A DNA stretch of 64,000 nucleotides from Variovorax sp. MHTC-1 (GTDB taxonomy: Bacteria; Pseudomonadota; Gammaproteobacteria; Burkholderiales; Burkholderiaceae_C): positions 310,001 to 374,000 of the forward strand of contig NZ_RWKI01000004.1 in assembly GCF_003984645.1 (NCBI RefSeq). Reading direction: 5' to 3'. The notes below the pieces were generated by a model that was given only the letters and a program-made list of their open reading frames with translations, had not been told where the DNA came from and did not search any database. The position numbers were made by a program, and so were the translations under genes. This document shows positions 1 to 11,440 of this stretch, one piece after another. Every line of letters starts with the position of its first letter. Position 1 is the first letter of the stretch.

Positions 1-24
1 TCCTGATCACGGGAGCTTCGCATC

Positions 25-981
25 ATGTTGTCACGCACCGCCGATCACCTCTACTGGATGTCGCGCTATACCGAACGGGCCGAAAACACCGCGCGCATGT
101 TGGACGTCAACTACCAGACATCGCTCTTGCCGCAATCCGCCGAGGTCGCCAAGTACGGCTGGCAGGGCCTGCTCTCCATCAGCGAGCTGCTGCCCGCCTT
201 TAACGAGAAGCACGACCAGATCAATCCAGGCGAGGTGATGGAGTTCATGGTCAAGGACGAGTCCAATCCCTCGTCGATCGTCTCCTGCCTTCGTGCCGCG
301 CGCGAGAACGCGCGGGCCGTGCGCGGTGCGCTCACCACCGAAGCCTGGGAAACGCAGAACACGACCTGGCTCGAGGTCAACCGTATGCTGCGCGCCGGCG
401 AATTCGAGCGCGACCCGGGCCAGTTCTTCGAATGGGTCAAGTTCCGCTCGCACCTCTCGCGCGGCGTGACCCTGGGCACCATGCTGCAGGATGAGGCTTT
501 CCACTTCTCGCGCCTCGGCACCTTCCTGGAGCGCGCGGACAACACGGCGCGCCTGGTCGACGTGAAGTTCCATGCGCTAAACAGCGAATTCTTCGGCACC
601 GCCACCGAGGAAGACCAGGAGTACGACTTCTATCACTGGAGCGCGATCCTGCGCAGCGTCTCGGCCTTCGAGGTCTACCGCAAGGTGTACCGCGACGTGA
701 TCAAGCCGGAGCGCGTGGCCGAACTGCTCATCTTGCGCGCCGACATGCCGCGTTCGCTGCATGCGAGCCTGGTCGAGGTGGTGAGCAATCTGGCAAAGGT
801 GCAGAACGACCAGAGCGCGGAGACGCAGCGGCGTGCGGGGAAGCTATTGGCCGATCTGCAGTACGCGCGGGTCGATGAGATCCTGGCGACGGGACTGCAT
901 GCCTACCTCACGCAGTTTCTCGATCGGGTGAATGAGCTGGGGTGGCGGATCAGCCAGGACTTTTTGGTGCCTGGGCACTGA
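25..981 (+). CDS. alpha-E domain protein (DUF403)
   Basis: This 318-residue protein is alpha-helical throughout and opens with the family's typical N-terminus (MLSRTADHLYWMSRY). An ERAENTAR-type helix follows and recurs as ERADNTAR near residue 175. Proteins of this family usually lie beside a circularly permuted ATP-grasp protein and a transglutaminase-like protein in a proposed peptide-modifying system, but no reaction is established. A GGGAG ribosome site lies 9 bases before the ATG. A TGA at bases 4-6 could end an upstream partner gene, which cannot be confirmed here. The gene converges on glpK with about 34 bp between them. The family call is firm; the function is unknown. Confidence 0.88.
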   Translation: MLSRTADHLYWMSRYTERAENTARMLDVNYQTSLLPQSAEVAKYGWQGLLSISELLPAFNEKHDQINPGEVMEFMVKDESNPSSIVSCLRAARENARAVRGALTTEAWETQNTTWLEVNRMLRAGEFERDPGQFFEWVKFRSHLSRGVTLGTMLQDEAFHFSRLGTFLERADNTARLVDVKFHALNSEFFGTATEEDQEYDFYHWSAILRSVSAFEVYRKVYRDVIKPERVAELLILRADMPRSLHASLVEVVSNLAKVQNDQSAETQRRAGKLLADLQYARVDEILATGLHAYLTQFLDRVNELGWRISQDFLVPGH

Positions 982-1015
982 GGCTATGGGGCTGCTGGAT
1001 TGAGGCGGCGCCCGT

Positions 1016-2509
1016 TCAAACCAGCGTCGCCCTCCTTACCGCCAGCTCCCACCGCTCCATCTTCTCCTCAGCCTTCGCCCGGCTCAGCGTAGGCATGAAG
1101 CGCCGCTCGACGCGCCACTGCTTCGACAGCTCACCCACGTCGCGGTAAACGCCGGTGAAGAGGCCTGCGAGGTAGGCCGCACCCAGGGCCGTGGTCTCGA
1201 TGACCTCAGGCCGCACTACCGGAATCCCCAGCAGATCCGCCTGAAACTGCATCAGCAGATCGTTGACGGCTGCGCCGCCATCGACGCGCAGCTCCGCCAC
1301 CGGCGTGCCGCCCGCGGCGACGGCGTCGCGGCTCATGGCCTGCAGCAGCGCCGCGCTTTGGTACGCGATGCTCTCCAGCGCCGCGCGCGCGATGTGCGCG
1401 ACCGTCGTGCCTCGCGTGAGTCCAGTGATAGTCCCGCGCGCGTCCGCGTTCCAATAGGGCGCGCCGAGGCCGGTAAAGGCCGGCACCATCATCACGCCGC
1501 CCGCATCGGGCACGCTCTCGGCCAGCGCCTGCACCTGCGCGCTGCCTTGAATCGCTTTCAAGCCGTCGCGCAGCCACTGCACGACCGCGCCGCCGACGAA
1601 CACGCTGCCTTCCATCGCGTACTGCGGCTGGGCGCTGGTCTGGGCCGCGCTGGTCACGAGCAGGCCGTTCTGCGAGGGCTGGAAGGCGCCGCCGGTGTGC
1701 ATCAGCAGGAAGCAGCCGGTGCCGTAGGTGTTCTTGGCCATGCCGGCCTCGAAGCAGGCCTGGCCGAAGAGGGCGCTCTGCTGGTCGCCGGCCACGCCGC
1801 CGACGGGCAGGCTGCGTTCGAACAATCCCACGTCGGTGTCGGCGAAGTGCGCGCTCGAAGGCTTCACGTCGGGCATCAGTGAAGCGGGGATGTCCAGCGC
1901 CTTGAGCAGATCGGCATCCCACTGGTTGCTGCGCACATTGAAGAGCATGGTGCGCGAGGCGTTGCTGACATCGGTGACGTGCACCTTGCCGCCGGTCAAT
2001 TGCCAGATCAGCCAACTGTCCACCGTGCCGAAGGCCAGCTCGCCGCGCTCGGCCGCGGCGCGCGCGCCGGGCACGTTGTCGAGCAGCCAGCGCAGCTTGG
2101 TGCCGGAGAAGTAGGCATCGATCACGAGGCCGGTCTTGTCGCGGATGGTGTCGGTCATGCCGTCTTCGCGCAGCTTCGCGCACAACGGCTCGGCGCGCCG
2201 GTCCTGCCAGACGATGGCGTGGTGCACCGGCTGGCCGGTCTTGCGGTTCCACAGCACGGTGGTCTCGCGCTGGTTGGTGATGCCCACGGCATGGATGTCG
2301 GTCGCCTTGAGCTTGGCCTTCGTGAGCACCTCGCGCGCGGTCGCGAGCTGGCTGCTCCAGATCTCCAACGGGTCGTGCTCGACCCAGCCGGGCTGCGGGT
2401 AGATCTGGGTGAGCTCCTGCTGGGCGATGGCGACGATGCGGCCCTCGCGATCGAAGACGATGCTGCGGGAGCTGGAGGTGCCCTGGTCCAGGGCGAGCAG
2501 GTAGGTCAT
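1016..2509 (-). CDS. glpK: glycerol kinase
   Basis: The enzyme phosphorylates glycerol with ATP to sn-glycerol 3-phosphate in the cytoplasm. At 497 residues it has the usual family length. The FGGY-kinase phosphate-binding segment DQGTSSSRS is at residues 8-16. [24 protein letters not shown] and [13 protein letters not shown] follow in the expected order. I chose the ATG at 2509 because it gives the canonical [11 protein letters not shown] start; the open frame continues upstream to 2929, but that part is antisense to glpR and carries a repeat-derived stretch. It lies 44 bp downstream of glpR on the same strand, so the two probably form one transcript. Confidence 0.97.
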   Translation of the reverse strand: MTYLLALDQGTSSSRSIVFDREGRIVAIAQQELTQIYPQPGWVEHDPLEIWSSQLATAREVLTKAKLKATDIHAVGITNQRETTVLWNRKTGQPVHHAIVWQDRRAEPLCAKLREDGMTDTIRDKTGLVIDAYFSGTKLRWLLDNVPGARAAAERGELAFGTVDSWLIWQLTGGKVHVTDVSNASRTMLFNVRSNQWDADLLKALDIPASLMPDVKPSSAHFADTDVGLFERSLPVGGVAGDQQSALFGQACFEAGMAKNTYGTGCFLLMHTGGAFQPSQNGLLVTSAAQTSAQPQYAMEGSVFVGGAVVQWLRDGLKAIQGSAQVQALAESVPDAGGVMMVPAFTGLGAPYWNADARGTITGLTRGTTVAHIARAALESIAYQSAALLQAMSRDAVAAGGTPVAELRVDGGAAVNDLLMQFQADLLGIPVVRPEVIETTALGAAYLAGLFTGVYRDVGELSKQWRVERRFMPTLSRAKAEEKMERWELAVRRATLV

Positions 2510-2529
2510 GGGCTGAGTTCTCTCTGTTA

Positions 2530-2570
2530 AGTGCGGCCGAGGCTTCGACAAGCTCAGCCCGAACGGCTCG
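2530..2570. repeat. short dispersed repeat (CTTCGACAAGCTCAGCCCGA type)
   Basis: The segment contains CTTCGACAAGCTCAGCCCGA followed by ACGG. I recognise this motif as a very common intergenic repeat in beta- and gammaproteobacterial genomes; on the minus strand its read-through gives FGLSLSKP. It overlaps the 3' end of glpR and fills the glpR-glpK gap. The role could be mRNA stability or simple insertion. Confidence 0.6.
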
Positions 2571-3333
2571 GGGACGCGATCTCGCATCGCACTTGCGCTC
2601 GTTCCAACAGCTCCGGAAACGGCGGCGGCGGCTCGGCGTCGGTAAAGAGGCAATCGATCTGCGACAGCTTCGCCAGCTCGATCATGGCAGGGCGGTTGAA
2701 CTTGCTCGCGTCGGCCGCGAGCCAGACCTCGCGCGCCTGCGCAATGATGGTCTGCGCCACTTTCACCTCGCGCAGGTCGAAGTCGCGCAGCGTGCCGTCG
2801 GCCTCGATGCTGGAAACGCCAATCAGCGCAATGTCGACTTTGAACTGGCGGATGAAGTCGACCGTGGCCTCGCCCACGATCGCGCGGTCGCGCAGCCGTA
2901 CCGAGCCGCCCGCCACGATCACCTCGCAATTCGGGTTGTCGCTCAGGATGGTCGCGACATTGAGGTTGTTGGTGATCACGCGCAGCCCGGTGTGCTGCAG
3001 CAGCGCCTTCGCGATCGCCTCGGTGGTGGTGCCGATGTTGAGGATCAGCGAGCAGTCGTTCGGCACCCGCGCGGCCACGGCGCGCGCGATGCGCGCCTTG
3101 CCTTCGGCATGGAGCGTCTCGCGCTGCTGGTAGCCGATGTTCTCGGTGGTCGAGCTCGGCACGCGCACGCCGCCATGGAAGCGCGTCAGCAGGCCTTCGT
3201 CGGCCAGGCGCTGCACGTCGCGGCGCACGGTCTGCAGCGTCACGTCGAGCATCTCGGCCAGCTGTTCGACCGTGATCGAACCACGCGCGCGGACGGTGTT
3301 GAGCAGCTTGAGTTGACGGGGATTGGAATTCAC
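2554..3333 (-). CDS. glpR: DeoR-family repressor of glycerol genes
   Basis: This 259-residue protein has an N-terminal DeoR helix-turn-helix (about residues 16-50, [20 protein letters not shown]) and a C-terminal sugar-phosphate sensor domain containing [12 protein letters not shown]. Its place between glpK and the divergent glpD operon makes it the likely repressor, with glycerol 3-phosphate as the expected inducer; this follows from the family and context. Its last codons run into a dispersed repeat (about 2530-2570), so the very C-terminus (IASPSRSG) may be repeat-derived. The 99-bp divergent promoter region holds a CGAAA-rich tandem motif that suits this family. Confidence 0.92.
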   Translation of the reverse strand: MNSNPRQLKLLNTVRARGSITVEQLAEMLDVTLQTVRRDVQRLADEGLLTRFHGGVRVPSSTTENIGYQQRETLHAEGKARIARAVAARVPNDCSLILNIGTTTEAIAKALLQHTGLRVITNNLNVATILSDNPNCEVIVAGGSVRLRDRAIVGEATVDFIRQFKVDIALIGVSSIEADGTLRDFDLREVKVAQTIIAQAREVWLAADASKFNRPAMIELAKLSQIDCLFTDAEPPPPFPELLERAQVRCEIASPSRSG

Positions 3334-3367
3334 TGAATGGAAAGAGAGCGCGCGGCGCGCTACTTTA

Positions 3368-3386
3368 GAACGAAAGAAAACGAATG
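3368..3386. promoter_or_regulatory. candidate GlpR operator
   Basis: The divergent glpR-glpD region holds GAACGAAAGAAAACGAATG, a tandem repeat of ACGAA units. DeoR-family repressors commonly bind tandem TTTCGTT-type repeats, which is what this reads as on the minus strand. The position, about 35 bp before glpR and 47 bp before glpD, suits control of both. No experiment supports it. Confidence 0.45.
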
Positions 3387-3432
3387 GATTTAAGGGTTAA
3401 CGCCGAGGAGAATCGCGCCGTAAGGAATCAAA

Positions 3433-5084
3433 ATGAAAGAATACGAAAACGCCACCGGCGAAATAAGTGAACACATTCACAGGTCCCTTCCTCCTTCTGC
3501 CGTGAGCGCCATTCCCCCGTCCACCTCCGCCGCCATCACCGACTGCGACGTGCTCATCGTCGGCGGCGGCATCAATGGCTGCGGCATCGCGCGCGATCTC
3601 GCAGGCCGCGGCTTTCGGGTGCTGCTGTGCGAGAAGGACGATCTCGCGGCGCACACTTCGTCCTCCTCCACCAAGCTGATCCACGGCGGGCTGCGCTACC
3701 TCGAGTACTACGAGTTCTCGCTGGTGCGCAAGGCGCTGCAGGAGCGCGAGGTGCTGCTCAAGAGCGCGCCGCACATCATGTGGCCGCTGCGCTTCGTGAT
3801 GCCGCACGACCCTTCGATGCGGCCGGCGTGGATGGTGCGCATCGGCCTCTTCATGTATGACCACCTGGCCAAGCGCGAGGTGCTGCCGGGGTCGCGCGCC
3901 ATCGACCTGCGCAGCCACGCGGCGGGCGAGCCGCTCAAGCCGCAATTCGAACGCGGCTTCGTCTACTCCGACGGCTGGGTCGACGACGCGCGGCTGGTGG
4001 TGCTCAATGCGCTCGATGCGCGCGCCAAGGGCGCCGAGGTGCTGACGCGCACGCGCTGCGTGAGCGCACAGCGCGATGCCGGCGGGTGGACCGCGCTACT
4101 CGAATCCGCGGACGGCGGCCAGCGCACCGTGCGCGCGCGCGCCGTGGTCAATGCGGCCGGGCCTTGGGCCGAATCCTTTCTGCGCGGCGTGGCCCATGCG
4201 GCGAAGGGCGAAGCGCTGGCCACGCGGCATCTGCGGCTGGTCAAGGGCAGTCACATCGTGGTGCCGCGCCTCTTCAAGCACGACCACGCCTACATCTTCC
4301 AGAACCCCGACAAGCGGATCATCTTCGCGATCCCCTACCAGGACGACTTCACGCTGATCGGCACCACCGACATCGAGCTCAAGGGCGACGATCCCGGCGC
4401 GGCGCGCATCGGCCAGGACGAGATCGACTACCTCTGCACGCAGGCCAGCCGCTACTTCGAGAAGCCCGTCATACCGGCCGACGTGGCGTGGACCTACTCG
4501 GGGGTGCGGCCGCTGCTCGACGACGACTCGGGCGACCCCTCGGCCGTCACGCGAGACTACATGCTCGAATCGAACACCGCTGCGGCGCCGCTGCTCTCGG
4601 TGTGGGGCGGCAAGATCACCACCTTTCGCAAGCTCGCCGAAGACGCGGCCGACGAGGTCGGGCGCATGCTCGGCGAGGCGCGGCCGGCATGGACCGAGGG
4701 CGCCTTTCTCGCAGGCGGCGACCTGTCGGACTGGATCGGCGCCGCCGCGCGGCCCGACGACGACTTCGAGCGCTTCGTGGCAGCGGTGCGCTCGAAGCAC
4801 CCGTGGCTCGACGCCGCGCTGGCGCGCCGGCTCACGCGCGCGTACGGCGCCCGCATCTCGAAGGTGATCGGCGACGCGCGATCGATGGCCGAGCTCGGCG
4901 CCCCCGTGGCGCCCGGCCTGCACGAGCGCGAGCTGCGCTACCTGCAGGACGAGGAATGGGCCTGCAGCGCCGATGACGTGCTGTGGCGCCGCTCCAAGCT
5001 GGGCCTGCATTTCACACCGGAACAACGCGAGCGCGTCGGCGCCTGGATGCAGGCCAACGCCTCGCGGCAGCAAGAGGCGATTTC

Positions 5085-5094
<10 letters not shown>
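3433..5094 (+). CDS. glpD: aerobic glycerol-3-phosphate dehydrogenase
   Basis: The enzyme oxidises glycerol 3-phosphate to dihydroxyacetone phosphate and passes electrons to quinone at the inner membrane. It is 553 residues long. The FAD dinucleotide-binding motif VGGGINGCGIARDLAGRG is at about residues 43-60, and SSSTKLIHGGLRYLE and the C-terminal DAO_C region (DDVLWRRSKLGLHF) are present. About 36 residues precede the FAD motif, longer than usual; I kept the ATG at 3433 because AAGGA lies 7 bases before it, but GTG at 3502 is possible. It overlaps the next gene by 10 bp and heads the transporter operon. Confidence 0.95.
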
Positions 5095-6161
<1,067 letters not shown>

Positions 6162-6162
6162 C

Positions 6163-7233
6163 ATGGCCCGCATCGAGCTCGACCTCGCCCATGCCTACCG
6201 CCCCAATCCGAGGGAGGACAGCGACTACGCGCTGCTGCCGCTCAAGATGAGCTTCCGCGACGGCGGGGCCTACGCCTTGCTCGGCCCCTCGGGCTGCGGC
6301 AAGACCACCATGCTCAACATCATCTCGGGCCTGCTCGCGCCCTCGCAGGGCAGCGTGCGCTTCAACGGCCGCGACGTGACGCTGGAGACGCCGCAGCAGC
6401 GCAACATCGCGCAAGTGTTCCAGTTCCCGGTGATCTACGACACGATGACGGTGGCGCAGAACCTCGCCTTCCCGCTGCGCAACCGCCAGCTGCCGGCCGA
6501 GCAGATCAAGAAGCGCGTGGGCGAGATCGCCGAGATGCTCGACATGAGTGGCCAGCTCAACCAGCGCGCCGCCGGCCTTGCCGCCGACGCGAAGCAGAAG
6601 ATCTCGCTCGGCCGCGGACTGGTGCGCAGCGACGTGTCGGCGGTGCTCTTCGACGAGCCGCTGACGGTGATCGATCCGCACCTCAAGTGGCAGCTGCGGC
6701 GCAAGCTCAAGCAGATCCACCGCGAGCTCAAGCTCACGCTGATCTACGTCACGCACGACCAGGTCGAGGCGCTGACCTTCGCCGAAGAGGTGGTCGTGAT
6801 GACGCGCGGCAAGGCGGTGCAGGTCGGCAGTGCCGAGGCGTTGTTCGAGCGGCCGGCCCACACCTTCGTCGGCCACTTCATCGGCTCGCCCGGCATGAAC
6901 TTCCTGCCGGCGCAGTGCGCGGGCGGCGTTCTGGAGATCGCGGGCAACCGGCTCGCGCTGCCGCGGACGCTGCCCGAAGGCGCGCTCAAGCTCGGCATCC
7001 GGCCCGAGTACCTCGCGCTGGCCGAGCTCCAGTCGCCCGGTGCATTGAGGGCGACGGTGACGCAGCTGCAGGACGTCGGCACGCACCAGATGCTGAGCGC
7101 CCAGGTCGGCGACAACCTGCTCAAGGCGCGCCTGCATTCGGATGCACGCGTGCCGGCCGTGGGCGAGCCGGTCTGGCTCAGGGTGGTGGACAAGCACACC
7201 TGCTATTACCGCAACGAGGAGCTGGTGGCATGA
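6163..7233 (+). CDS. glpT: glycerol ABC importer ATPase, GlpT-like
   Basis: This second MalK-type ATPase (356 residues) has Walker A GPSGCGKT (41-48), Walker B VLFDEP (161-166) and the switch histidine in IYVTHDQ (His198). Its signature motif is lost: LAADA (139-143) stands where LSGGQ belongs. It is thus the mirror image of GlpS, which keeps the signature but lacks the histidine. The two probably form a heterodimer with one canonical and one degenerate ATP site; this is inferred. The ATG is one base after the glpS stop. Its TGA overlaps the ATG of the repeat-encoded mini-ORF. Confidence 0.9.
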   Translation: MARIELDLAHAYRPNPREDSDYALLPLKMSFRDGGAYALLGPSGCGKTTMLNIISGLLAPSQGSVRFNGRDVTLETPQQRNIAQVFQFPVIYDTMTVAQNLAFPLRNRQLPAEQIKKRVGEIAEMLDMSGQLNQRAAGLAADAKQKISLGRGLVRSDVSAVLFDEPLTVIDPHLKWQLRRKLKQIHRELKLTLIYVTHDQVEALTFAEEVVVMTRGKAVQVGSAEALFERPAHTFVGHFIGSPGMNFLPAQCAGGVLEIAGNRLALPRTLPEGALKLGIRPEYLALAELQSPGALRATVTQLQDVGTHQMLSAQVGDNLLKARLHSDARVPAVGEPVWLRVVDKHTCYYRNEELVA

Positions 7234-7315
7234 GCGCAGCGCAGAACCGCTTCAAGCAAGCTCGCGCCCCCCTTGGGGGCAGCGAGGACACAAAGTGCCG
7301 AGCGTGGGGGCAGAC
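7230..7315 (+). repeat. 86-bp leader repeat, copy 1 (29-codon mini-ORF)
   Basis: The segment runs from an ATG overlapping the glpT stop codon to the base before the glpP ATG. It can be read as a 29-codon peptide beginning [17 protein letters not shown] and ending in TGA at 7317-7319, which overlaps the glpP ATG. A second copy of identical length and near-identical sequence lies before aroC (35378-35463). It contains a CCCCC-TT-GGGGG hairpin and a CAC-AAA-GTG segment, and on the opposite strand it resembles the ~98-bp element at 9381 and 40507. Whether it acts as peptide, RNA or DNA is unknown. Confidence 0.75.
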
Positions 7316-8206
7316 ATGAACGGAACCGTGAAACCCATCAACCAGAAGGCCTGGTGGCTGGTATTGCCGGTGCTGCTGTGCGTCGCCTTCTCGGCCATCG
7401 TGCCGCTGATGACGGTGGTCAACTATTCGGTGCAGGACATCATCTCGCCCGAGCGGCGCGTGTTCGTCGGCACCGAATGGTTCGCCGCGGTGATGCGCGA
7501 CGACGAGTTGCACGCAGCGCTGTGGCGCCAGCTCGGCTTCTCGCTCGCCGTACTCATGGTCGAGATCCCGCTGGGCATCTGCCTTGCGCTGTCGATGCCC
7601 TCGACCGGCTGGAAGTCCTCGGCCGTGCTGGTGGTCGTTGCGCTTTCGCTGCTTATTCCGTGGAACGTCGTCGGCACCATCTGGCAGATCTTCGGGCGCG
7701 CCGACATCGGCCTCTTCGGCTGGGCGCTGCAGAAGCTGGGCATCGACTACAGCTACACCGGCAACGCACGCGATGCCTGGCTCACGGTGCTGGTGATGGA
7801 CGTCTGGCACTGGACGCCGCTGGTCGCGTTGCTTTGCTACGCCGGGCTGCGCTCGATCCCCGACGCCTACTACCAGGCCGCGCGCATCGACGGCGCGAGC
7901 AAGTTCGCGGTGTTCCGCTACATCCAGCTGCCCAAGATGCGCGGCGTGCTGGTGATCGCAGTGCTGCTGCGTTTCATGGACAGCTTCATGATCTACACCG
8001 AACCCTTCGTGCTGACCGGCGGCGGTCCGGGCAATGCGACCACCTTCCTGAGCCAGTATCTGACGCAGAAGGCCGTCGGCCAGTTCGACCTCGGTCCGGC
8101 AGCGGCCTTCTCGCTGATCTATTTCCTGATCATCCTGCTCCTGTGCTTCGTGCTCTACAACTGGATGCAGCGGGTCGGCACGCAAGAGGTGGAGGAACCA
8201 CAATGA
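7316..8206 (+). CDS. glpP: glycerol ABC importer permease, GlpP-like
   Basis: This inner-membrane permease of 296 residues has about six hydrophobic segments, starting with WWLVLPVLLCVAFSAIVPLM. The binding-protein-dependent transport EAA loop is AARIDGASKFAVFRYIQLP near residues 190-208. It is the MalF-like half of the glycerol channel. I chose the ATG at 7316, directly after the 86-bp leader repeat, because it gives a normal N-terminus; the frame is open further upstream through the repeat. The stop overlaps the next start (ATGA). Confidence 0.92.
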   Translation: MNGTVKPINQKAWWLVLPVLLCVAFSAIVPLMTVVNYSVQDIISPERRVFVGTEWFAAVMRDDELHAALWRQLGFSLAVLMVEIPLGICLALSMPSTGWKSSAVLVVVALSLLIPWNVVGTIWQIFGRADIGLFGWALQKLGIDYSYTGNARDAWLTVLVMDVWHWTPLVALLCYAGLRSIPDAYYQAARIDGASKFAVFRYIQLPKMRGVLVIAVLLRFMDSFMIYTEPFVLTGGGPGNATTFLSQYLTQKAVGQFDLGPAAAFSLIYFLIILLLCFVLYNWMQRVGTQEVEEPQ

Positions 8207-9015
8207 ACGAACGCCGCTTCCGCAAGCGCAGCTTCTTCCTGCTGCTCTACATCCTGTTCGCGCTCCTGCCCATCTACTGGATGGTCAACATGAGCTTCAA
8301 GACGAACGAGGAGATTCTTTCGAGCTTCTCCTTCTTTCCGCAGCAGTTCACCTGGGCCAACTACGCGCGCATCTTCACCGACGAGTCGTGGTACTCGGGC
8401 TACATCAACAGCCTGATCTACGTCGGCATCAACACGGTGATCTCGCTTACCGTCGCGCTGCCGGCGGCCTATGCCTTCTCGCGCTATTCGTTCCTCGGCG
8501 ACAAGCATGTGTTCTTCTGGCTGCTGACCAACCGCATGACGCCGCCTGCCGTGTTCCTGCTGCCTTTCTTCCAGCTCTACACCACGGTCGGGCTGATGGA
8601 CACGCACCTGGGCGTGGCGCTCGCGCACCTGCTCTTCAACGTGCCGCTGGCGGTGTGGATCCTGGAAGGCTTCATGAGCGGCATTCCGCGCGAGATCGAC
8701 GAGACCGCCTACATCGACGGCTATTCCTTCCCGCGCTTCTTCCTCACCATCTTCCTGCCGCTGATCAAGGCCGGCGTCGGCGTCGCGGCCTTCTTCTGCT
8801 TCATGTTCAGCTGGGTCGAACTGCTGCTGGCGCGCACGCTCACCAGCGTGAACGCCAAGCCGATCGTGGCCACGATGACGCGCACCGTGAGCGCCTCGGG
8901 CATGGACTGGGCCACGCTGGCAGCGGCCGGTGTGCTGACCATCGTGCCGGGCGCGATCGTGATCTGGTTCGTGCGTCACTACATCGCCAAAGGTTTTGCG
9001 ATGGGGCGGGTTTGA
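8203..9015 (+). CDS. glpQ: glycerol ABC importer permease, GlpQ-like
   Basis: This is the MalG-like partner permease, 270 residues with six predicted membrane helices. The EAA loop is IDETAYIDGYSFPRFFLTIF followed by LPL. It begins within the stop codon of glpP (ATGA overlap), so the two are translationally coupled and would form the heterodimeric channel. The C-terminus is RHYIAKGFAMGRV, typical for the family. A strong intercistronic hairpin follows within 10 bp. Confidence 0.92.
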   Translation: MNERRFRKRSFFLLLYILFALLPIYWMVNMSFKTNEEILSSFSFFPQQFTWANYARIFTDESWYSGYINSLIYVGINTVISLTVALPAAYAFSRYSFLGDKHVFFWLLTNRMTPPAVFLLPFFQLYTTVGLMDTHLGVALAHLLFNVPLAVWILEGFMSGIPREIDETAYIDGYSFPRFFLTIFLPLIKAGVGVAAFFCFMFSWVELLLARTLTSVNAKPIVATMTRTVSASGMDWATLAAAGVLTIVPGAIVIWFVRHYIAKGFAMGRV

Positions 9016-9023
9016 TGACTTGC

Positions 9024-9046
9024 TCCCTCTCCCGGAGGGAGAGGGA
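9024..9046 (+). other. intercistronic stem-loop
   Basis: A perfect 10-bp stem (TCCCTCTCCC / GGGAGAGGGA) with a GGA loop lies between glpQ and the DUF2160 gene. There is no U-tract, so it is not a normal terminator. CCCTCTCCC...GGGAGAGGG hairpins are frequent dispersed repeats in proteobacteria. It may protect or help process the upstream part of the operon mRNA. Confidence 0.6.
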
Positions 9047-9066
9047 ACGAAGAAAGGAGATTTGAA

Positions 9067-9375
9067 ATGTTTGAATGGATGGTCTGGACCACCCCGGTGG
9101 CCGTTTTCTTCAGCTGCATCGCGCTGATGCTGGTCGGCATGACCGTGTGGGAATTCAAATCGCCGACGACCTTGCGCCGCGGCTGGCTGCCGATGGAAAC
9201 CACGCGCGGCGACCGGCTTTTCATCGGGCTGCTCATCGCGGCCTACATCAACCTGGCCTTTATCGGCCTGGCCGGCCAGTTCCAGGAGTGGTTCGGCCTG
9301 GAGGCCGAGCCGTCGATCTGGATCAGCTTCGTGCTGTCGATGCTCGCGCTCGCGCTGGTGATGCGCAAAGGTTGA
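9067..9375 (+). CDS. glpU: DUF2160 membrane protein of glycerol importer
   Basis: This 102-residue protein has about three hydrophobic segments (near residues 6-26, 50-68 and 80-97). It belongs to the small DUF2160 family found in ABC glycerol operons, where the Rhizobium counterpart is called GlpU. Its role is not known; it may be an accessory subunit of the permease complex. AAAGGAG lies 7 bases before the ATG, giving a strong start. It is followed 5 bp after its stop by a ~98-bp dispersed element. Confidence 0.85.
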   Translation: MFEWMVWTTPVAVFFSCIALMLVGMTVWEFKSPTTLRRGWLPMETTRGDRLFIGLLIAAYINLAFIGLAGQFQEWFGLEAEPSIWISFVLSMLALALVMRKG

Positions 9376-9380
9376 AATGA

Positions 9381-9478
9381 AGCTCTCCCCCAGGCTCCCC
9401 CACTTCGTGTGGTCCGCCAACCCCCTCACCTGGGGCAACACCAGCGGCCCGGCAAAGCCGGCTCCGCGGTGTTCCCCC
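9381..9478 (+). repeat. ~98-bp hairpin element, copy 1, before glpV
   Basis: The element starts AGCTCTCCCCCAGGCTCC and ends CCGCGGTGTTCCCC. A second copy in opposite genomic orientation, but the same orientation relative to transcription, precedes another binding-protein gene at 40507-40604. It can fold into a long hairpin in which CACC-A-GCGG pairs with CCGCGGTG around an inner CCGGC-AAA-GCCGG. The rest of the 243-bp gap (9479-9618) holds a short run of T's and the glpV ribosome site, with nothing else I recognise. Confidence 0.75.
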
Positions 9479-9618
9479 GATCGACGTGCGCGGCTTCATG
9501 CGTCGCGGGTCGCGCGAAGCGCGGCTGAGCAACTGAGATGATTTTTTCGCTGTCCGGCTCTTCGCTTTCCCGGGGCCGGGATCTGCACAACACCGGGAAG
9601 CACCATGAGGAGACATCC

Positions 9619-11349
<1,731 letters not shown>

Positions 11350-11371
11350 GCGCCTAAGCGCAAGGCTTCGA

Positions 11372-11403
11372 GGGCTGCTGTGCGAAGGCGCAGCAGCCCT
11401 TTT
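11372..11403 (+). terminator. rho-independent terminator of the glp operon
   Basis: GGGCTGCTGTGC pairs with GCGCAGCAGCCC around a GAAG loop (12-bp stem with one G-T pair), followed directly by TTTT. It lies 22 bp after the glpV stop and ends the long glpD-to-glpV transcript. Confidence 0.88.
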
Positions 11404-11440
11404 CGCTTTGGGGTCGATCGCGCTTTGCTAGCCTCGCGCG

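Noticed and set aside
2510..2929. N-terminal extension of glycerol kinase
   Set aside because: The added residues are antisense to glpR and include a dispersed-repeat reading; [11 protein letters not shown] is the family start.
4096..5073. Long open frames antisense to glpD, the ABC genes and many others (for example 6070-7197, 9496-10836, 21370-24081 on the minus strand)
   Set aside because: They mirror the codon structure of strong genes on the other strand, as is usual in high-GC DNA. Their products are His/Arg/Ala/Gln-rich and match no family.
6577..6594. Frameshift as the cause of the missing LSGGQ in GlpT
   Set aside because: The frame is continuous and the flanking Walker A, Walker B and His motifs are intact, so this is substitution rather than a frame error.
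9024..9046. Terminator between glpQ and the DUF2160 gene
   Set aside because: There is no T-tract after the stem and the operon clearly continues, so I list it as a stem-loop only.
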